This document shows, piece after piece, positions 26,021 to 34,057 of a stretch of 34,082 bases of DNA. The notes below the pieces were generated by a model. The model saw only the letters and a program-made list of their open reading frames with translations, did not search any database and was not told the origin of the DNA. Origin of the DNA: Kangiellaceae bacterium (lineage in GTDB: Bacteria; Pseudomonadota; Gammaproteobacteria; Enterobacterales; Kangiellaceae); contig JADGFG010000029.1 in assembly GCA_016743995.1 (NCBI GenBank), positions 1 to 34,082 of the forward strand, read 5' to 3'. The first letter of the stretch is position 1. Each line of letters begins with the position of its first letter. The position numbers and the translations under genes were made by a program.

Positions 26021-28906
26021 ATGGTGACAAACTTATATCTGCCCAATACAGACTGGGATAATGCTCAGACAAGATTAAAAACGCTCTTAAGTGACCAATT
26101 ATTCCAGAAACTGAAAGATATTTCTGAGATTAGCTGTTTTGTTCGAGAAATTTTCTGTGCCTACCCGGAATTTGCTGCAACAGCACTAAACTGGCAGGTA
26201 CAGGTGAAAGACAAAGTCTTTCGGGCGGAAATTATTCACCAGTTTGAACAATTTTGTGATATTTCTGATGTAGATGAAGCCCGCGTTATGCAACTGTTGC
26301 GCCTGTTCAGACGAACCCAGTCTGCAGCAATAGCAGTACTTGAACTGTCTCGTGAAATGCCTGTTGATTCCAGTAGTTTAAGAATTTCTCTACTGGCTGA
26401 CTGCTTAATTTCTGCAGCCCGCTACTGGTGTCATCAACAGGCCTGTTTGCGCTTTGGTAAGCCCGAACCTGGCCCGTCAGGAGAATCTGAATTACTCATT
26501 CTGGCTATGGGCAAGCTTGGCGGACTCGAACTGAATTTTTCTTCGGATATCGATTTAATTTTTTTCTACCCTGAAGACGGAATGACTTCTGTGAACGAAT
26601 TTCCGGATGCACGTCAGGTTGATAATTCTCGTTTTTTCAGATACGTGGCCACTCAACTGATCAAGCTGCTGGATGAAGCGACGCAGGATGGTTTTGTCTT
26701 CCGGGTGGATATGCGGTTACGTCCCTATGGTGAGTCCGGGGCTATTGTTATGTCGCTAACTCAGGCAGAAGAGTATTATCAGGAACAGGGACGCGAATGG
26801 GAGCGCTTTGCCATGTTGCGCGCACGAATAACAAGCGGTAGTAGTGATGATCGTGTTTTTCTGAATAACATTATTCAACCCTTCTCTTTTCGGCGTTATG
26901 TTGATTACGGTGTCATTGATTCCATTCGTTCAATGAAGCAGATGATTTTACGAGAAGTCAGAAGAAAAGGACTGACTAATAATATTAAACTGGGCGCCGG
27001 AGGCATCAGAGAAGTTGAGTTTATCGTTCAGTCATTACAGCTTATTCAGGGAGGAAGAGATAAACGACTTCAGGAAAAAAATACACTGAAAGTTCTGCCT
27101 TTGTTAGTTGATGCCAAACTGCTGGCTGCCAGTACCGCAGACGAGCTGTCTGGGGCTTACCGGTTTTTAAGGCGGCTGGAGCACTGCATTCAAGAGCTGG
27201 CTGAAAAACAGACTCAGCAATTACCCGAAAATGAACAGGAGCAGCAGTCCCTCGTTATAGCAATGAATGTGAAAGACTGGGCAGAGTTGTTAGCGCAGTT
27301 GAGTGAGGTTCAGCAACGGGTGAATCATTGTTTTACTGAGCTTTTTGATGAAGAGCAACGAGAAGAAGCCTTGCAGCAGGATGATTTCTTTCAATCGCTG
27401 GCAGAAGGGCATGTGAGCGCCTGTCAGTTGCAGAATAAATTAAAAACACAACATCAGCTGGTGTTGTCAGAAAAAGTTGCTTCTGAGTTTATTCAGCGAG
27501 TGAATTTGTTTTTAGAGCAGCAAACGGTAAAAAATCTGTCGAGTCGTGGAACAAGGCGGCTCAGTGCTTTTTTTCCCGCTTTATTAGTACGCTGTCTGTT
27601 GTGCGAGTCACCCGTTATGGCTTTAAATCGTCTGCTAAAAGTGATTCAGGCCATTTTAAAACGAACCGCTTACCTGGAATTATTCGCAGAAAATCCGCCC
27701 ATTCTTCAGCAACTTGTTGATCTGGCAGGACGCAGTGACTGGGTGGTCAGGCGTCTTTCTGATTATCCGATACTTTTTGATGAGTTATTATATCCCAACA
27801 GTTTATATGAACCGCTGCAAGCAGGAGACTTAAAGTCTGAATTACAGCAGGCATTATTAAGAGCGGATGAGTCCGATGAAGAGGAATTACTGGATACCCT
27901 CAGAACTTTCAAGCAGACCAATGAGCTAAGAGTCGCAGCGGCATTACTGGCCGAGCGTCTTAATATTTCTCAGGTCAGTCGTTATCTGACACAGCTGGCT
28001 GAGGTTATCTTGCAATCTTCGCTAGATCTCTGCTGGAACTTGCTAAGACTAAAATATGGATTACCTGCCGGGTTATCAGGACAACCGGGAGATTATGGTT
28101 TTGCAATAGTGGGTTATGGAAAACTGGGCGGCGAAGAGTTAGGCTTTGGCTCTGATCTGGATCTGGTCTTTTTATATAACCAGTCAGTTGATGGCGTAAC
28201 GACCGGTAAGCGAGCGATTAGTTGTAGCCGGTTTTATACCCGTCTTGCGCAAAAACTGATTCATTTTTTATCGATTCGAACAAACCTGGGGTTTCTTTAT
28301 GAGGTTGATATGCGGTTAAGGCCATCCGGTGCTTCTGGCTTGCTGGTCAGTCATATTGACGCTTATCATGAGTATCAGACTGAGTCTGCATGGACCTGGG
28401 AACATCAGGCGTTGGTGAGAGCAAGGTATGTGGCTGGCGATATCAATCTGAAAGTGGAATTTGAGCTGGTGAGACAGAAAACCCTGATCAAGCCTGTCAA
28501 TATTCAAAAGTTAAAAAAAGACGTCGTTACCATGCGTAATAAAATGCGGGAGGCTTTATTAAAAGTAGCGCCGGGAAAAGTGGATCTTAAACAGACTCAG
28601 GGAGGGCTGGTTGATATTGAGTTTCTGTCCCAGTATTTTTGTCTTAGCTATTACAGTGATAGCTACAATGATAACCACAGCGATAACCAGCTGCCGACCA
28701 ATACCGTTGAAGGGCTGAAGCTTGCTGCCAACGAAAAACGATTGACCAAAGCAGATGTAAGGCTTTTAATCGATTGTTATCGTCATTATCGAAATCAATT
28801 AAATGAAATGGCGTTAATGGAAAAAACAGTCATGGTCGAACAAAAAATATTTGAAAACGCTTTAAGTCAGGTAAAAAAAATCTGGCAAGAAATATTGCCA
28901 GATTAA
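26021..28906 (+). CDS. glnE: Glutamine synthetase adenylyltransferase / deadenylase GlnE
   Basis: 961 residues (946 in E. coli). Two nucleotidyltransferase domains are visible. The N-terminal deadenylylase has GKLGGLELNFSSDIDLIFFYP (about 165-185) and the C-terminal adenylylase has GKLGGEELGFGSDLDLVFLYN (about 705-725), each with the catalytic DxD. GlnE adds or removes AMP on glutamine synthetase in response to PII proteins and glutamine. glnK lies about 1.4 kb away in convergent orientation, a fitting neighbourhood. The ribosome binding site (GCGAG) is weak. Confidence 0.96.
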   Translation: MVTNLYLPNTDWDNAQTRLKTLLSDQLFQKLKDISEISCFVREIFCAYPEFAATALNWQVQVKDKVFRAEIIHQFEQFCDISDVDEARVMQLLRLFRRTQSAAIAVLELSREMPVDSSSLRISLLADCLISAARYWCHQQACLRFGKPEPGPSGESELLILAMGKLGGLELNFSSDIDLIFFYPEDGMTSVNEFPDARQVDNSRFFRYVATQLIKLLDEATQDGFVFRVDMRLRPYGESGAIVMSLTQAEEYYQEQGREWERFAMLRARITSGSSDDRVFLNNIIQPFSFRRYVDYGVIDSIRSMKQMILREVRRKGLTNNIKLGAGGIREVEFIVQSLQLIQGGRDKRLQEKNTLKVLPLLVDAKLLAASTADELSGAYRFLRRLEHCIQELAEKQTQQLPENEQEQQSLVIAMNVKDWAELLAQLSEVQQRVNHCFTELFDEEQREEALQQDDFFQSLAEGHVSACQLQNKLKTQHQLVLSEKVASEFIQRVNLFLEQQTVKNLSSRGTRRLSAFFPALLVRCLLCESPVMALNRLLKVIQAILKRTAYLELFAENPPILQQLVDLAGRSDWVVRRLSDYPILFDELLYPNSLYEPLQAGDLKSELQQALLRADESDEEELLDTLRTFKQTNELRVAAALLAERLNISQVSRYLTQLAEVILQSSLDLCWNLLRLKYGLPAGLSGQPGDYGFAIVGYGKLGGEELGFGSDLDLVFLYNQSVDGVTTGKRAISCSRFYTRLAQKLIHFLSIRTNLGFLYEVDMRLRPSGASGLLVSHIDAYHEYQTESAWTWEHQALVRARYVAGDINLKVEFELVRQKTLIKPVNIQKLKKDVVTMRNKMREALLKVAPGKVDLKQTQGGLVDIEFLSQYFCLSYYSDSYNDNHSDNQLPTNTVEGLKLAANEKRLTKADVRLLIDCYRHYRNQLNEMALMEKTVMVEQKIFENALSQVKKIWQEILPD

Positions 28907-28937
28907 ATCGTACTACCTATGAACAAATTTTAAATTT

Positions 28938-28975
28938 TCAGGTTCAAAAGAGAGTTGAACCTGATTTTTATTTTG
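28938..28975 (+). terminator. Terminator of glnE
   Basis: TCAGGTTCAA (28938-28947), a 7-base loop and TTGAACCTGA (28955-28964): a perfect 10-bp stem followed by TTTTTATTTT. It stands between convergent glnE and amtB. The sequence on the minus-strand side is A/T-rich but lacks a clear T-run. Confidence 0.88.
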
Positions 28976-28986
28976 TAGATTAAATG

Positions 28987-30243
28987 CTATAACACGTTAG
29001 TGGCATTGCCGCTGCTAAATTCAGGATAAGCTTCAAGTCCACATTCTGAGATATCACCACCCAGATATTCTTCTTGTTCACTAATCCTGATCCCCATGAC
29101 TTTCTTAAGAATAAACCAGACTACAAAACTTGTGGTAAATGTCCAGACTGCAATAATCGCCGTTCCTGTTAACTGAGTTAATACAGTAACATCTTTAGTC
29201 ACCGGCACTAACATTACACCAATAAAACCGGCGACACCATGAACTGAAATGGCACCAACAGGATCATCAATTTTAATTTTATCGAAAAATCCAATGGCAA
29301 AAAATGCTGCGGTTGCACCTGTCGCACCAAACAAAGCAGCCTGAGTTGCTGTTGGTGAGTCAGGCGCTGCGGTAATGGTAACCAGACCGGCCAGAGCACC
29401 ATTGACAATCAATGTTAAATCGGCTTTCCCAAAAATTAAAAGACTCAAAAGATAAGCCGTTATCGTTCCGGCTGCGGCTGCGGCATTAGTATTAAGAAAA
29501 ACATTGGCGACAGCGTTGGCATCAGAAATTCCAGTGAAGCTTAATTGCGAGCCACCGTTAAACCCTAACCATCCAAACCATAAAATGAAAGTTCCCAGTG
29601 CAACCAATGGCATATTAGCACCAGGAATTGGTTTAGCACCTTTACTGGTATAGCGACCTTTTCTTGCACCCAGTAACAATACCCCGGCCAGCGCTGCGCA
29701 GGCACCTGCCATATGGACAATAGCAGAACCAGCAAAGTCACTGAAACCCAGTCCGCCATCTTCCTGTGATGCGCCTAAGAAGCCTGCTCCCCAGGTCCAG
29801 AAGCCTTCAATAGGATAGATGACGCCGGTTAGTACAATGGTAAACAGTAAAAATGCTGATAACTTCATACGCTCAGCAACAGCGCCTGACACAATTGACA
29901 TGGCTGTTGCGACAAAAACAACCTGAAAAAAGAAATCAACGGCAACGGGTTGACTGGCATCGGCGGCGGTTTCACCTATGCCAAAACCAAAGGATGGTAG
30001 CCATCCTGCTTTTTCATTTTCCTGATACATAATATCAAAACCCATAGTCTGGTAGGCCAGACAGGCTAATGCATAAAGCAGCAGGTTTTTACATAAAATT
30101 TCGGTGGTATTTTTGCTTCTTACCAGGCCGGCTTCAAGCATAGAAAATCCGGCGGCCATCAACATGACCAGGGCGCCAGAGATTAGTAAAAACAGCGTAT
30201 TAAATAAATAATCTGTCTGGTTAATTGCTACGGTTGGTTCCAT
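28987..30243 (-). CDS. amtB: Ammonium transporter AmtB
   Basis: 418 residues with about eleven membrane segments. The conserved pore histidines are present: VHMAG (His177) and SVHGVAG (His335), with the Asp of SDFAGSAIVH (Asp169). AmtB conducts ammonium or ammonia across the inner membrane and is blocked by GlnK. There is no obvious cleavable signal peptide; the first hydrophobic segment is at about 13-33. It is downstream of glnK in a minus-strand operon, the usual order. The ribosome binding site AGAGAG lies within the last copy of a tandem repeat (30252-30296). Confidence 0.96.
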   Translation of the reverse strand: MEPTVAINQTDYLFNTLFLLISGALVMLMAAGFSMLEAGLVRSKNTTEILCKNLLLYALACLAYQTMGFDIMYQENEKAGWLPSFGFGIGETAADASQPVAVDFFFQVVFVATAMSIVSGAVAERMKLSAFLLFTIVLTGVIYPIEGFWTWGAGFLGASQEDGGLGFSDFAGSAIVHMAGACAALAGVLLLGARKGRYTSKGAKPIPGANMPLVALGTFILWFGWLGFNGGSQLSFTGISDANAVANVFLNTNAAAAAGTITAYLLSLLIFGKADLTLIVNGALAGLVTITAAPDSPTATQAALFGATGATAAFFAIGFFDKIKIDDPVGAISVHGVAGFIGVMLVPVTKDVTVLTQLTGTAIIAVWTFTTSFVVWFILKKVMGIRISEQEEYLGGDISECGLEAYPEFSSGNATNVL

Positions 30244-30251
30244 GATAGTAC

Positions 30252-30296
30252 TCTCTATTCAGTAATTCTCTATTCGATAATTCTTTATTCAAAATT
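30252..30296. repeat. Three tandem 15-bp repeats in the glnK-amtB spacer
   Basis: Units TCTCTATTCAGTAAT (30252-30266), TCTCTATTCGATAAT (30267-30281) and TCTTTATTCAAAATT (30282-30296). On the transcribed strand each gives GAATARAGA, and the copy nearest amtB supplies its ribosome binding site. Confidence 0.85.
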
Positions 30297-30317
30297 TTTA
30301 TTAATGGCTTAACTGGC

Positions 30318-30656
30318 TTATATTGCCTGCAAATCAATTTCGCCTGTTCTTATTCGGGTTGCCTGCTTTAATCGGTGAACAAATATCTTGCCATCACCAG
30401 GGCTGCCTGTCTGGCTTGATTGCTGAATGCTATGAATGACTCTTTCAAGATCATCTTCGCTAACTGCAATTTCAAGCTTTATTTTTGGAACAAAACGGCT
30501 GGTGTAAGAGTTACCACGATAGACTTCCATCTTGGCTTTCTGATTGCCAAAACCCTTCACTTCAGTGACGGTCATACCACCTATGCCATCTTCCAACAGT
30601 CTTTCGTAAATATCGTTAAGCTTAAAGGGTCGTACTATTGCTGTGAGCCAAAACAT
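30318..30656 (-). CDS. glnK: PII nitrogen regulatory protein (GlnK type)
   Basis: 112 residues, the standard PII size. The T-loop carries Tyr46 and Tyr51 (VYRGNSY), the latter being the uridylylation site of E. coli. The nucleotide-binding strings TGSPGDGKIFV and RIRTGE are intact. The ATG at 30656 gives the family N-terminus (FWLTAIVRPFKLNDI) and has AGGAG 7 bases upstream; an ORF extending to 30830 adds 58 unrelated residues. It should signal nitrogen status and block AmtB. The first three residues (MFW) are unusual. Confidence 0.94.
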   Translation of the reverse strand: MFWLTAIVRPFKLNDIYERLLEDGIGGMTVTEVKGFGNQKAKMEVYRGNSYTSRFVPKIKLEIAVSEDDLERVIHSIQQSSQTGSPGDGKIFVHRLKQATRIRTGEIDLQAI

Positions 30657-30697
30657 ATTAATACTCCTGCACTTTATCAATTGAACAAAGTAGTCTT

Positions 30698-30713
30698 TAC
30701 AATATCTATGCCA
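30698..30713 (-). promoter_or_regulatory. Candidate sigma54 promoter of glnK-amtB
   Basis: Read on the minus strand, TGGCATAGATATTGTA aligns with the sigma54 pattern TGGCACG-N4-TTGCA at exact spacing. The -24 GG is intact; the -12 element has GT in place of GC. The predicted start is near 30687, 30 bases before the glnK ATG and just upstream of its ribosome binding site. Confidence 0.6.
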
Positions 30714-30763
30714 TTTATTTTTTGTACGTTTTGGGGAGATAACGAGATTATTTCGACTATTTG

Positions 30764-30780
30764 CGCACAATGCTGGTGCT
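30764..30780 (-). promoter_or_regulatory. Candidate NtrC binding site
   Basis: GCAC (30765-30768), seven bases, GTGC (30776-30779), with GGTGCT on the right half. This is the spacing of known NtrC dyads such as those at E. coli glnA. Its centre is about 85 bases upstream of the predicted glnK start, where an enhancer-binding activator would sit. A further half-site, TGGTGC, is near 30805-30810. Confidence 0.55.
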
Positions 30781-30904
30781 AAGACGAGTATAGCTGTTTT
30801 AAAATGGTGCGAAGAAAAAGCTGTTTTCAACTAGCTAGGTTTGATATAAAAGCGCATAATGGTTTGGGTATATATCATTAAGCTATAAGTTAATGGAGAC
30901 AGGC

Positions 30905-31171
30905 ATGACGGCAGCAACAGGTGTTACAGAAAGTAGTGTCACAGAAAGTGATGTTACAGAAAGTGATGTTACAGCAACTAACGCAGCAACAGGCACTGAG
31001 AATAAAAAAGATAAACCGGTGATAAAAGTGTCACCAGAAGAATTACCCGTTTGTTGTCCTTTAAAAGCGCAGGAGTGCTGGAATATGCATCCCAGAGTGT
31101 ATATTAAAATGGATGCGTCAGGTCGGGGGAGTTGTCCTTATTGTGGTAATCAGTTTTTATCAGAAAAATAA
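30905..31171 (+). CDS. Small CHCC-type zinc-finger protein
   Basis: 88 residues from the ATG at 30905, chosen because GGAG lies at the right distance in front; an ATG at 30893 would add four residues and has no ribosome binding site. The C-terminal half is a zf-CHCC domain: CCPLKAQECWNMHPRVYI, then CPYCGNQF, giving Cys, His and a CxxC as ligands. This domain is found in short bacterial proteins and in a mitochondrial complex I accessory subunit (NDUFS6). The first 30 residues are four copies of VTESD-like repeats, low in complexity. It diverges from glnK. Confidence 0.82.
   Translation: MTAATGVTESSVTESDVTESDVTATNAATGTENKKDKPVIKVSPEELPVCCPLKAQECWNMHPRVYIKMDASGRGSCPYCGNQFLSEK
30923..30982 (+). 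repeat. Four 15-bp tandem repeats in the zinc-finger gene
   Basis: Four in-frame 15-base units encode VTESS, VTESD, VTESD and VTATN; the first three share the core ACAGAAAGT. They lie near the N-terminus, upstream of the zinc-finger domain, and look like a recent length-variable expansion. Confidence 0.85.
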
Positions 31172-31232
31172 ATCTGCTGACCTTCTGTGTCATTCTTTTT
31201 GATACTTGAATTAATATTTTATGTGAATTGTT

Positions 31233-33011
31233 TCAGGCTTTTTTCTGGCTGAGTTGACCATTTTGTTTTTTCGCTTCAGAGCGAATATTAAGTCCTTTGT
31301 TAAGAGCCTTTAATAACAGTTTTAAATGAGTCAGGTTTTCAGGTTTGTAGCGCTCAACATTATTTGAATCGACATAAATGAGAGCACTGACTTTGTTACC
31401 CGATTTTAGTGAACAAAGTGCAAACCTCTCAACCTGTTTTCTTTGAATGATTTCAGGTAGTTTTCGCCATATTTTCTGATGCTGTTCACGAGAAAAACAG
31501 AGAAAGGACTGTTTTTCTACAAAACGGCTTAAAGGCCCAGGTTGTTTAAAGTTAAAATCCGGGTGTATACTGTTTTTGGCTTTAGCGCTGATTGCCAGTC
31601 TGGTTTGTGCCAGTGAAGATTTGTAATTGACCAGAAGAAAGGAAGCTCTTTCATATCCAAGAATAGAAATAATCCCTTTTAGTGCCGCCTGAACCAGGCT
31701 TGACGAAGAGTCGAATTCGCAAGCTTTCTGTATCAGTCTTCTGGCCAGCTTTTCGGTTTCTTCTTTTGAGTTGCTATCAGGTTGATTAAACTCATATTCG
31801 GTGGTTTTTATTGGCGATAGACGAGAGGGCTCTACGGGTTGTTGAACCGATTTTAAACGGGTTGGTTCTTGCTCTGCAACAGGTACTTGTTTTTTTGTTT
31901 TAGAGGGGGGAGGCTGTTTCGAAGCAGACTGTTTTAAATCTGACTGTTTTAAAAACGGTTGCCTGGAAGTAGAATGTTGATTCTCAGGGTTCTGGTAGGC
32001 GTGATTAACCCCTGTCTGAGCTGTCACTTTTCGTACCCGTTTTTTAATATCAGCCTGTGGTCTGATGATTGCTTCAGGATAAGCGGGTTTACCTCGAATA
32101 AGCAGATAGTTTACTGCCGGTGTAAATAAACAGGTATCAGCGATATTGTCGCTGACTTTACGAACGCTGTCATTAACCGCATGAAAGAGTTTTCTATCGT
32201 CACAGTGTGCGAGCTGTTGAATCATTTTAAAAATGTGCTGAAAGGCAGTAGCATTCCACGGCGCCAGAATTGCTCTTGCCAGTCGATTGGCTAATACAAC
32301 AAGCCAGGCTTCCTGTTGATGCCATTGTTTTAAACTGGGTGAGTCATCTGTTAACCCTTTCATTCGATAAGCCAGTAACTCTTTAGGGTTACCGGGTAAT
32401 GGCTTGGTAAATAGCAGTTTATTCTGTTCGCTCAGCTCAAAGGCTTTTGCAACAGCCTGTCTCCATTCGAACAGGTTGAATCCCAGTTTTGACTCCTCAA
32501 ATAATCCCTGTTTTCTGGGAATGGTGAGCTGACGATAGAATATACGCCACATGTGTCTGGGTTGCAGGAACCATAACAGGGTGTCGGGCAGGTTGTAGTA
32601 CAGTGCAGTCCAGTATGCCTGGGCGTGGCCATGAGCAAAGGGAGCTATCTGTTGTGCCAGTTCAGCGGCCAGCAGGCTGGCTGAAAGGTAAAACTTAACC
32701 TCATCTGACAAAGGTTTTCTTTCAATTGATTTTAGCGGAGAAAACAATTTTTCTGCTTCACTGATCCCCAGTGTACTCATTGAGTGATCGGCGGCAAAAG
32801 GGTGATTGATTTTAGTCCTGGTTTTGTTGGCCGCTGCCGTAATTAAATACCAGCTTAATATTGGGTCACGTTTGTATTCAGATTTAAACGCATCGCTGCT
32901 GCACTCTGGATCACGAAGCTTGTTTAAAATACCGGTTAGTTCCAGCGGCACCAACGGGTCTTTCAGATACTTCTGTATTTGAGATTGAATTAAAGCGGCA
33001 GCGTTACTCAT
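31233..33011 (-). CDS. Large regulatory protein, HDOD-like N-terminus and GAF-like C-terminus
   Basis: 592 residues, soluble. The N-terminal 300 residues resemble the helical HDOD fold (LVPLELTGILNKLRDPE, then DPILSWYLITAANK-like and TLGISEAEKL), which lacks HD catalytic residues. A low-complexity linker (about 330-420) is rich in Lys, Gln, Ser and Pro. Residues about 430-575 resemble a GAF domain (SLVQAALKGIISILGYERASFLLV, LIYVDS). HDOD-GAF proteins are thought to act in signalling; no output domain is seen. The family call is from motif reading only. The ribosome binding site is weak. It is convergent with the zinc-finger gene. Confidence 0.62.
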   Translation of the reverse strand: MSNAAALIQSQIQKYLKDPLVPLELTGILNKLRDPECSSDAFKSEYKRDPILSWYLITAAANKTRTKINHPFAADHSMSTLGISEAEKLFSPLKSIERKPLSDEVKFYLSASLLAAELAQQIAPFAHGHAQAYWTALYYNLPDTLLWFLQPRHMWRIFYRQLTIPRKQGLFEESKLGFNLFEWRQAVAKAFELSEQNKLLFTKPLPGNPKELLAYRMKGLTDDSPSLKQWHQQEAWLVVLANRLARAILAPWNATAFQHIFKMIQQLAHCDDRKLFHAVNDSVRKVSDNIADTCLFTPAVNYLLIRGKPAYPEAIIRPQADIKKRVRKVTAQTGVNHAYQNPENQHSTSRQPFLKQSDLKQSASKQPPPSKTKKQVPVAEQEPTRLKSVQQPVEPSRLSPIKTTEYEFNQPDSNSKEETEKLARRLIQKACEFDSSSSLVQAALKGIISILGYERASFLLVNYKSSLAQTRLAISAKAKNSIHPDFNFKQPGPLSRFVEKQSFLCFSREQHQKIWRKLPEIIQRKQVERFALCSLKSGNKVSALIYVDSNNVERYKPENLTHLKLLLKALNKGLNIRSEAKKQNGQLSQKKA

Positions 33012-33175
33012 TGAAAGACTGGTTTTCTCTATGGGCTGTTATAAGGTCTACCAAGAGTATAGTTCAGAATCGGGCGGTAATGACTCATTCACGCTCTGTC
33101 GTATCGTCTGCCCGGGCTTTGGGTTAAACTGAACTTGTTTTGTTCTTTTTATGAGATAAAAGTTACCCGTTGAAG
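33012..33175. other. Divergent intergenic region
   Basis: 164 bases between the HDOD-GAF gene and the methyltransferase gene. I found no clear promoter pair, hairpin or small gene. Confidence 0.4.
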
Positions 33176-33895
33176 ATGTCAGATCCAATGCCAGAAGCCG
33201 TGACTAACCCAATGTCAGGTCAAAATTCAGAGAAGTGCCCGCTATGTCTTAGCAAGGCTCAAAAGGTTTATTATAGCGATAATCGGCGAAACTACCTTCA
33301 ATGTCAGCAATGCGCGCTGGTGAGTGTTCCACAGTACTATCACCTGAGCGCAGATGCGGAAAAAGCGGAATACGATAAACACCAGAATGACCCCGCTGAC
33401 CCAGGGTACCGTCAGTTCCTGGCGAGAACCACAAACCCTCTGTTTACGCGGTTAAAGCAGAAACAGACCGGTGCGATGGATGCTGACGTGCTAAAAGGGC
33501 TGGATTTTGGTTGTGGTCCGGGCCCTGCTATCTGGTTGATGGCAAAAGAACAGGGATTCTCTGTTGTTAATTATGATTTATACTATTTTAACAACAAGGC
33601 ACTCCTCAGTCAGCAGTATGATTTTGTTACCCTGACCGAAGTTATTGAGCATATTGCCAGGCCTGCCGAGTTACTGCCTGTGCTCGGCTCTTTGCTGAAA
33701 CCGGGCGCTATTATGGCTGTTATGACAAAACGAGTTGTCAGCCAGCAGGCCTTTAAAAACTGGCACTATAAAAATGACAACACTCACATTAACTTCTATT
33801 CAGAGCAGACTTTTCAATGGATTGCTCAAAAGATGGGCTGGCGGCTGGAAATAGTGGATAAAGATGTGGTGTTTTTTTATAAGAATGGGGTTTAA
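33176..33895 (+). CDS. Class I SAM-dependent methyltransferase with N-terminal zinc ribbon
   Basis: 239 residues from the ATG at 33176; an in-frame TTG at 33170 is less likely. Four cysteines form a zinc ribbon (CPLC, then CQQC, about 21-48). The methyltransferase part has motif I LDFGCGPGPAIW (about 107-118), an acidic residue after strand 2 (YDLYYF), and motif IV-like DFVTLTEVIEHI. It resembles the Methyltransf_11/12 type used on small molecules or lipid-linked substrates, but no substrate can be read. Weak ribosome binding site. Confidence 0.8.
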   Translation: MSDPMPEAVTNPMSGQNSEKCPLCLSKAQKVYYSDNRRNYLQCQQCALVSVPQYYHLSADAEKAEYDKHQNDPADPGYRQFLARTTNPLFTRLKQKQTGAMDADVLKGLDFGCGPGPAIWLMAKEQGFSVVNYDLYYFNNKALLSQQYDFVTLTEVIEHIARPAELLPVLGSLLKPGAIMAVMTKRVVSQQAFKNWHYKNDNTHINFYSEQTFQWIAQKMGWRLEIVDKDVVFFYKNGV

Positions 33896-33980
33896 CGGTT
33901 GATTGAACAGTCAATTTTCCGTAAACTCCCACTCCGCTGAAGTTTTCTACTTTAGTGTATTAAAGTATATATTAAGTGAA

Positions 33981-34057
33981 GGGCCCTTAGCTCAGTTGGT
34001 TAGAGCATCCGACTCATAATCGGCAGGTCCCCCGTTCAAGTCGGGGAGGGCCCACCA
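33981..34057 (+). tRNA. tRNA with CAU anticodon (Ile2 or elongator Met)
   Basis: 77 bases, encoded CCA included. Acceptor GGGCCCT pairs with AGGGCCC; D-arm GCTC/GAGC; anticodon loop CTCATAA (anticodon CAT, 34015-34017 region); T-arm CCCCG/CGGGG with TTCAAGT. C4-G69 and C5-G68 pairs are like E. coli tRNA-Ile2, whose C34 is changed to lysidine by TilS, while E. coli elongator Met has U4-A69 and A5-U68. That favours Ile2. One oddity: position 27 is T and 43 is C, so the anticodon stem has four pairs. A TATATT at 33968-33973 could be the -10. Confidence 0.9.

Noticed and set aside
30657-30830. N-terminal extension of glnK to 30830
   Set aside because: The added 58 residues match no PII protein, and the extension runs over the sigma54 promoter, the NtrC-like site and the ribosome binding site of the ATG at 30656.
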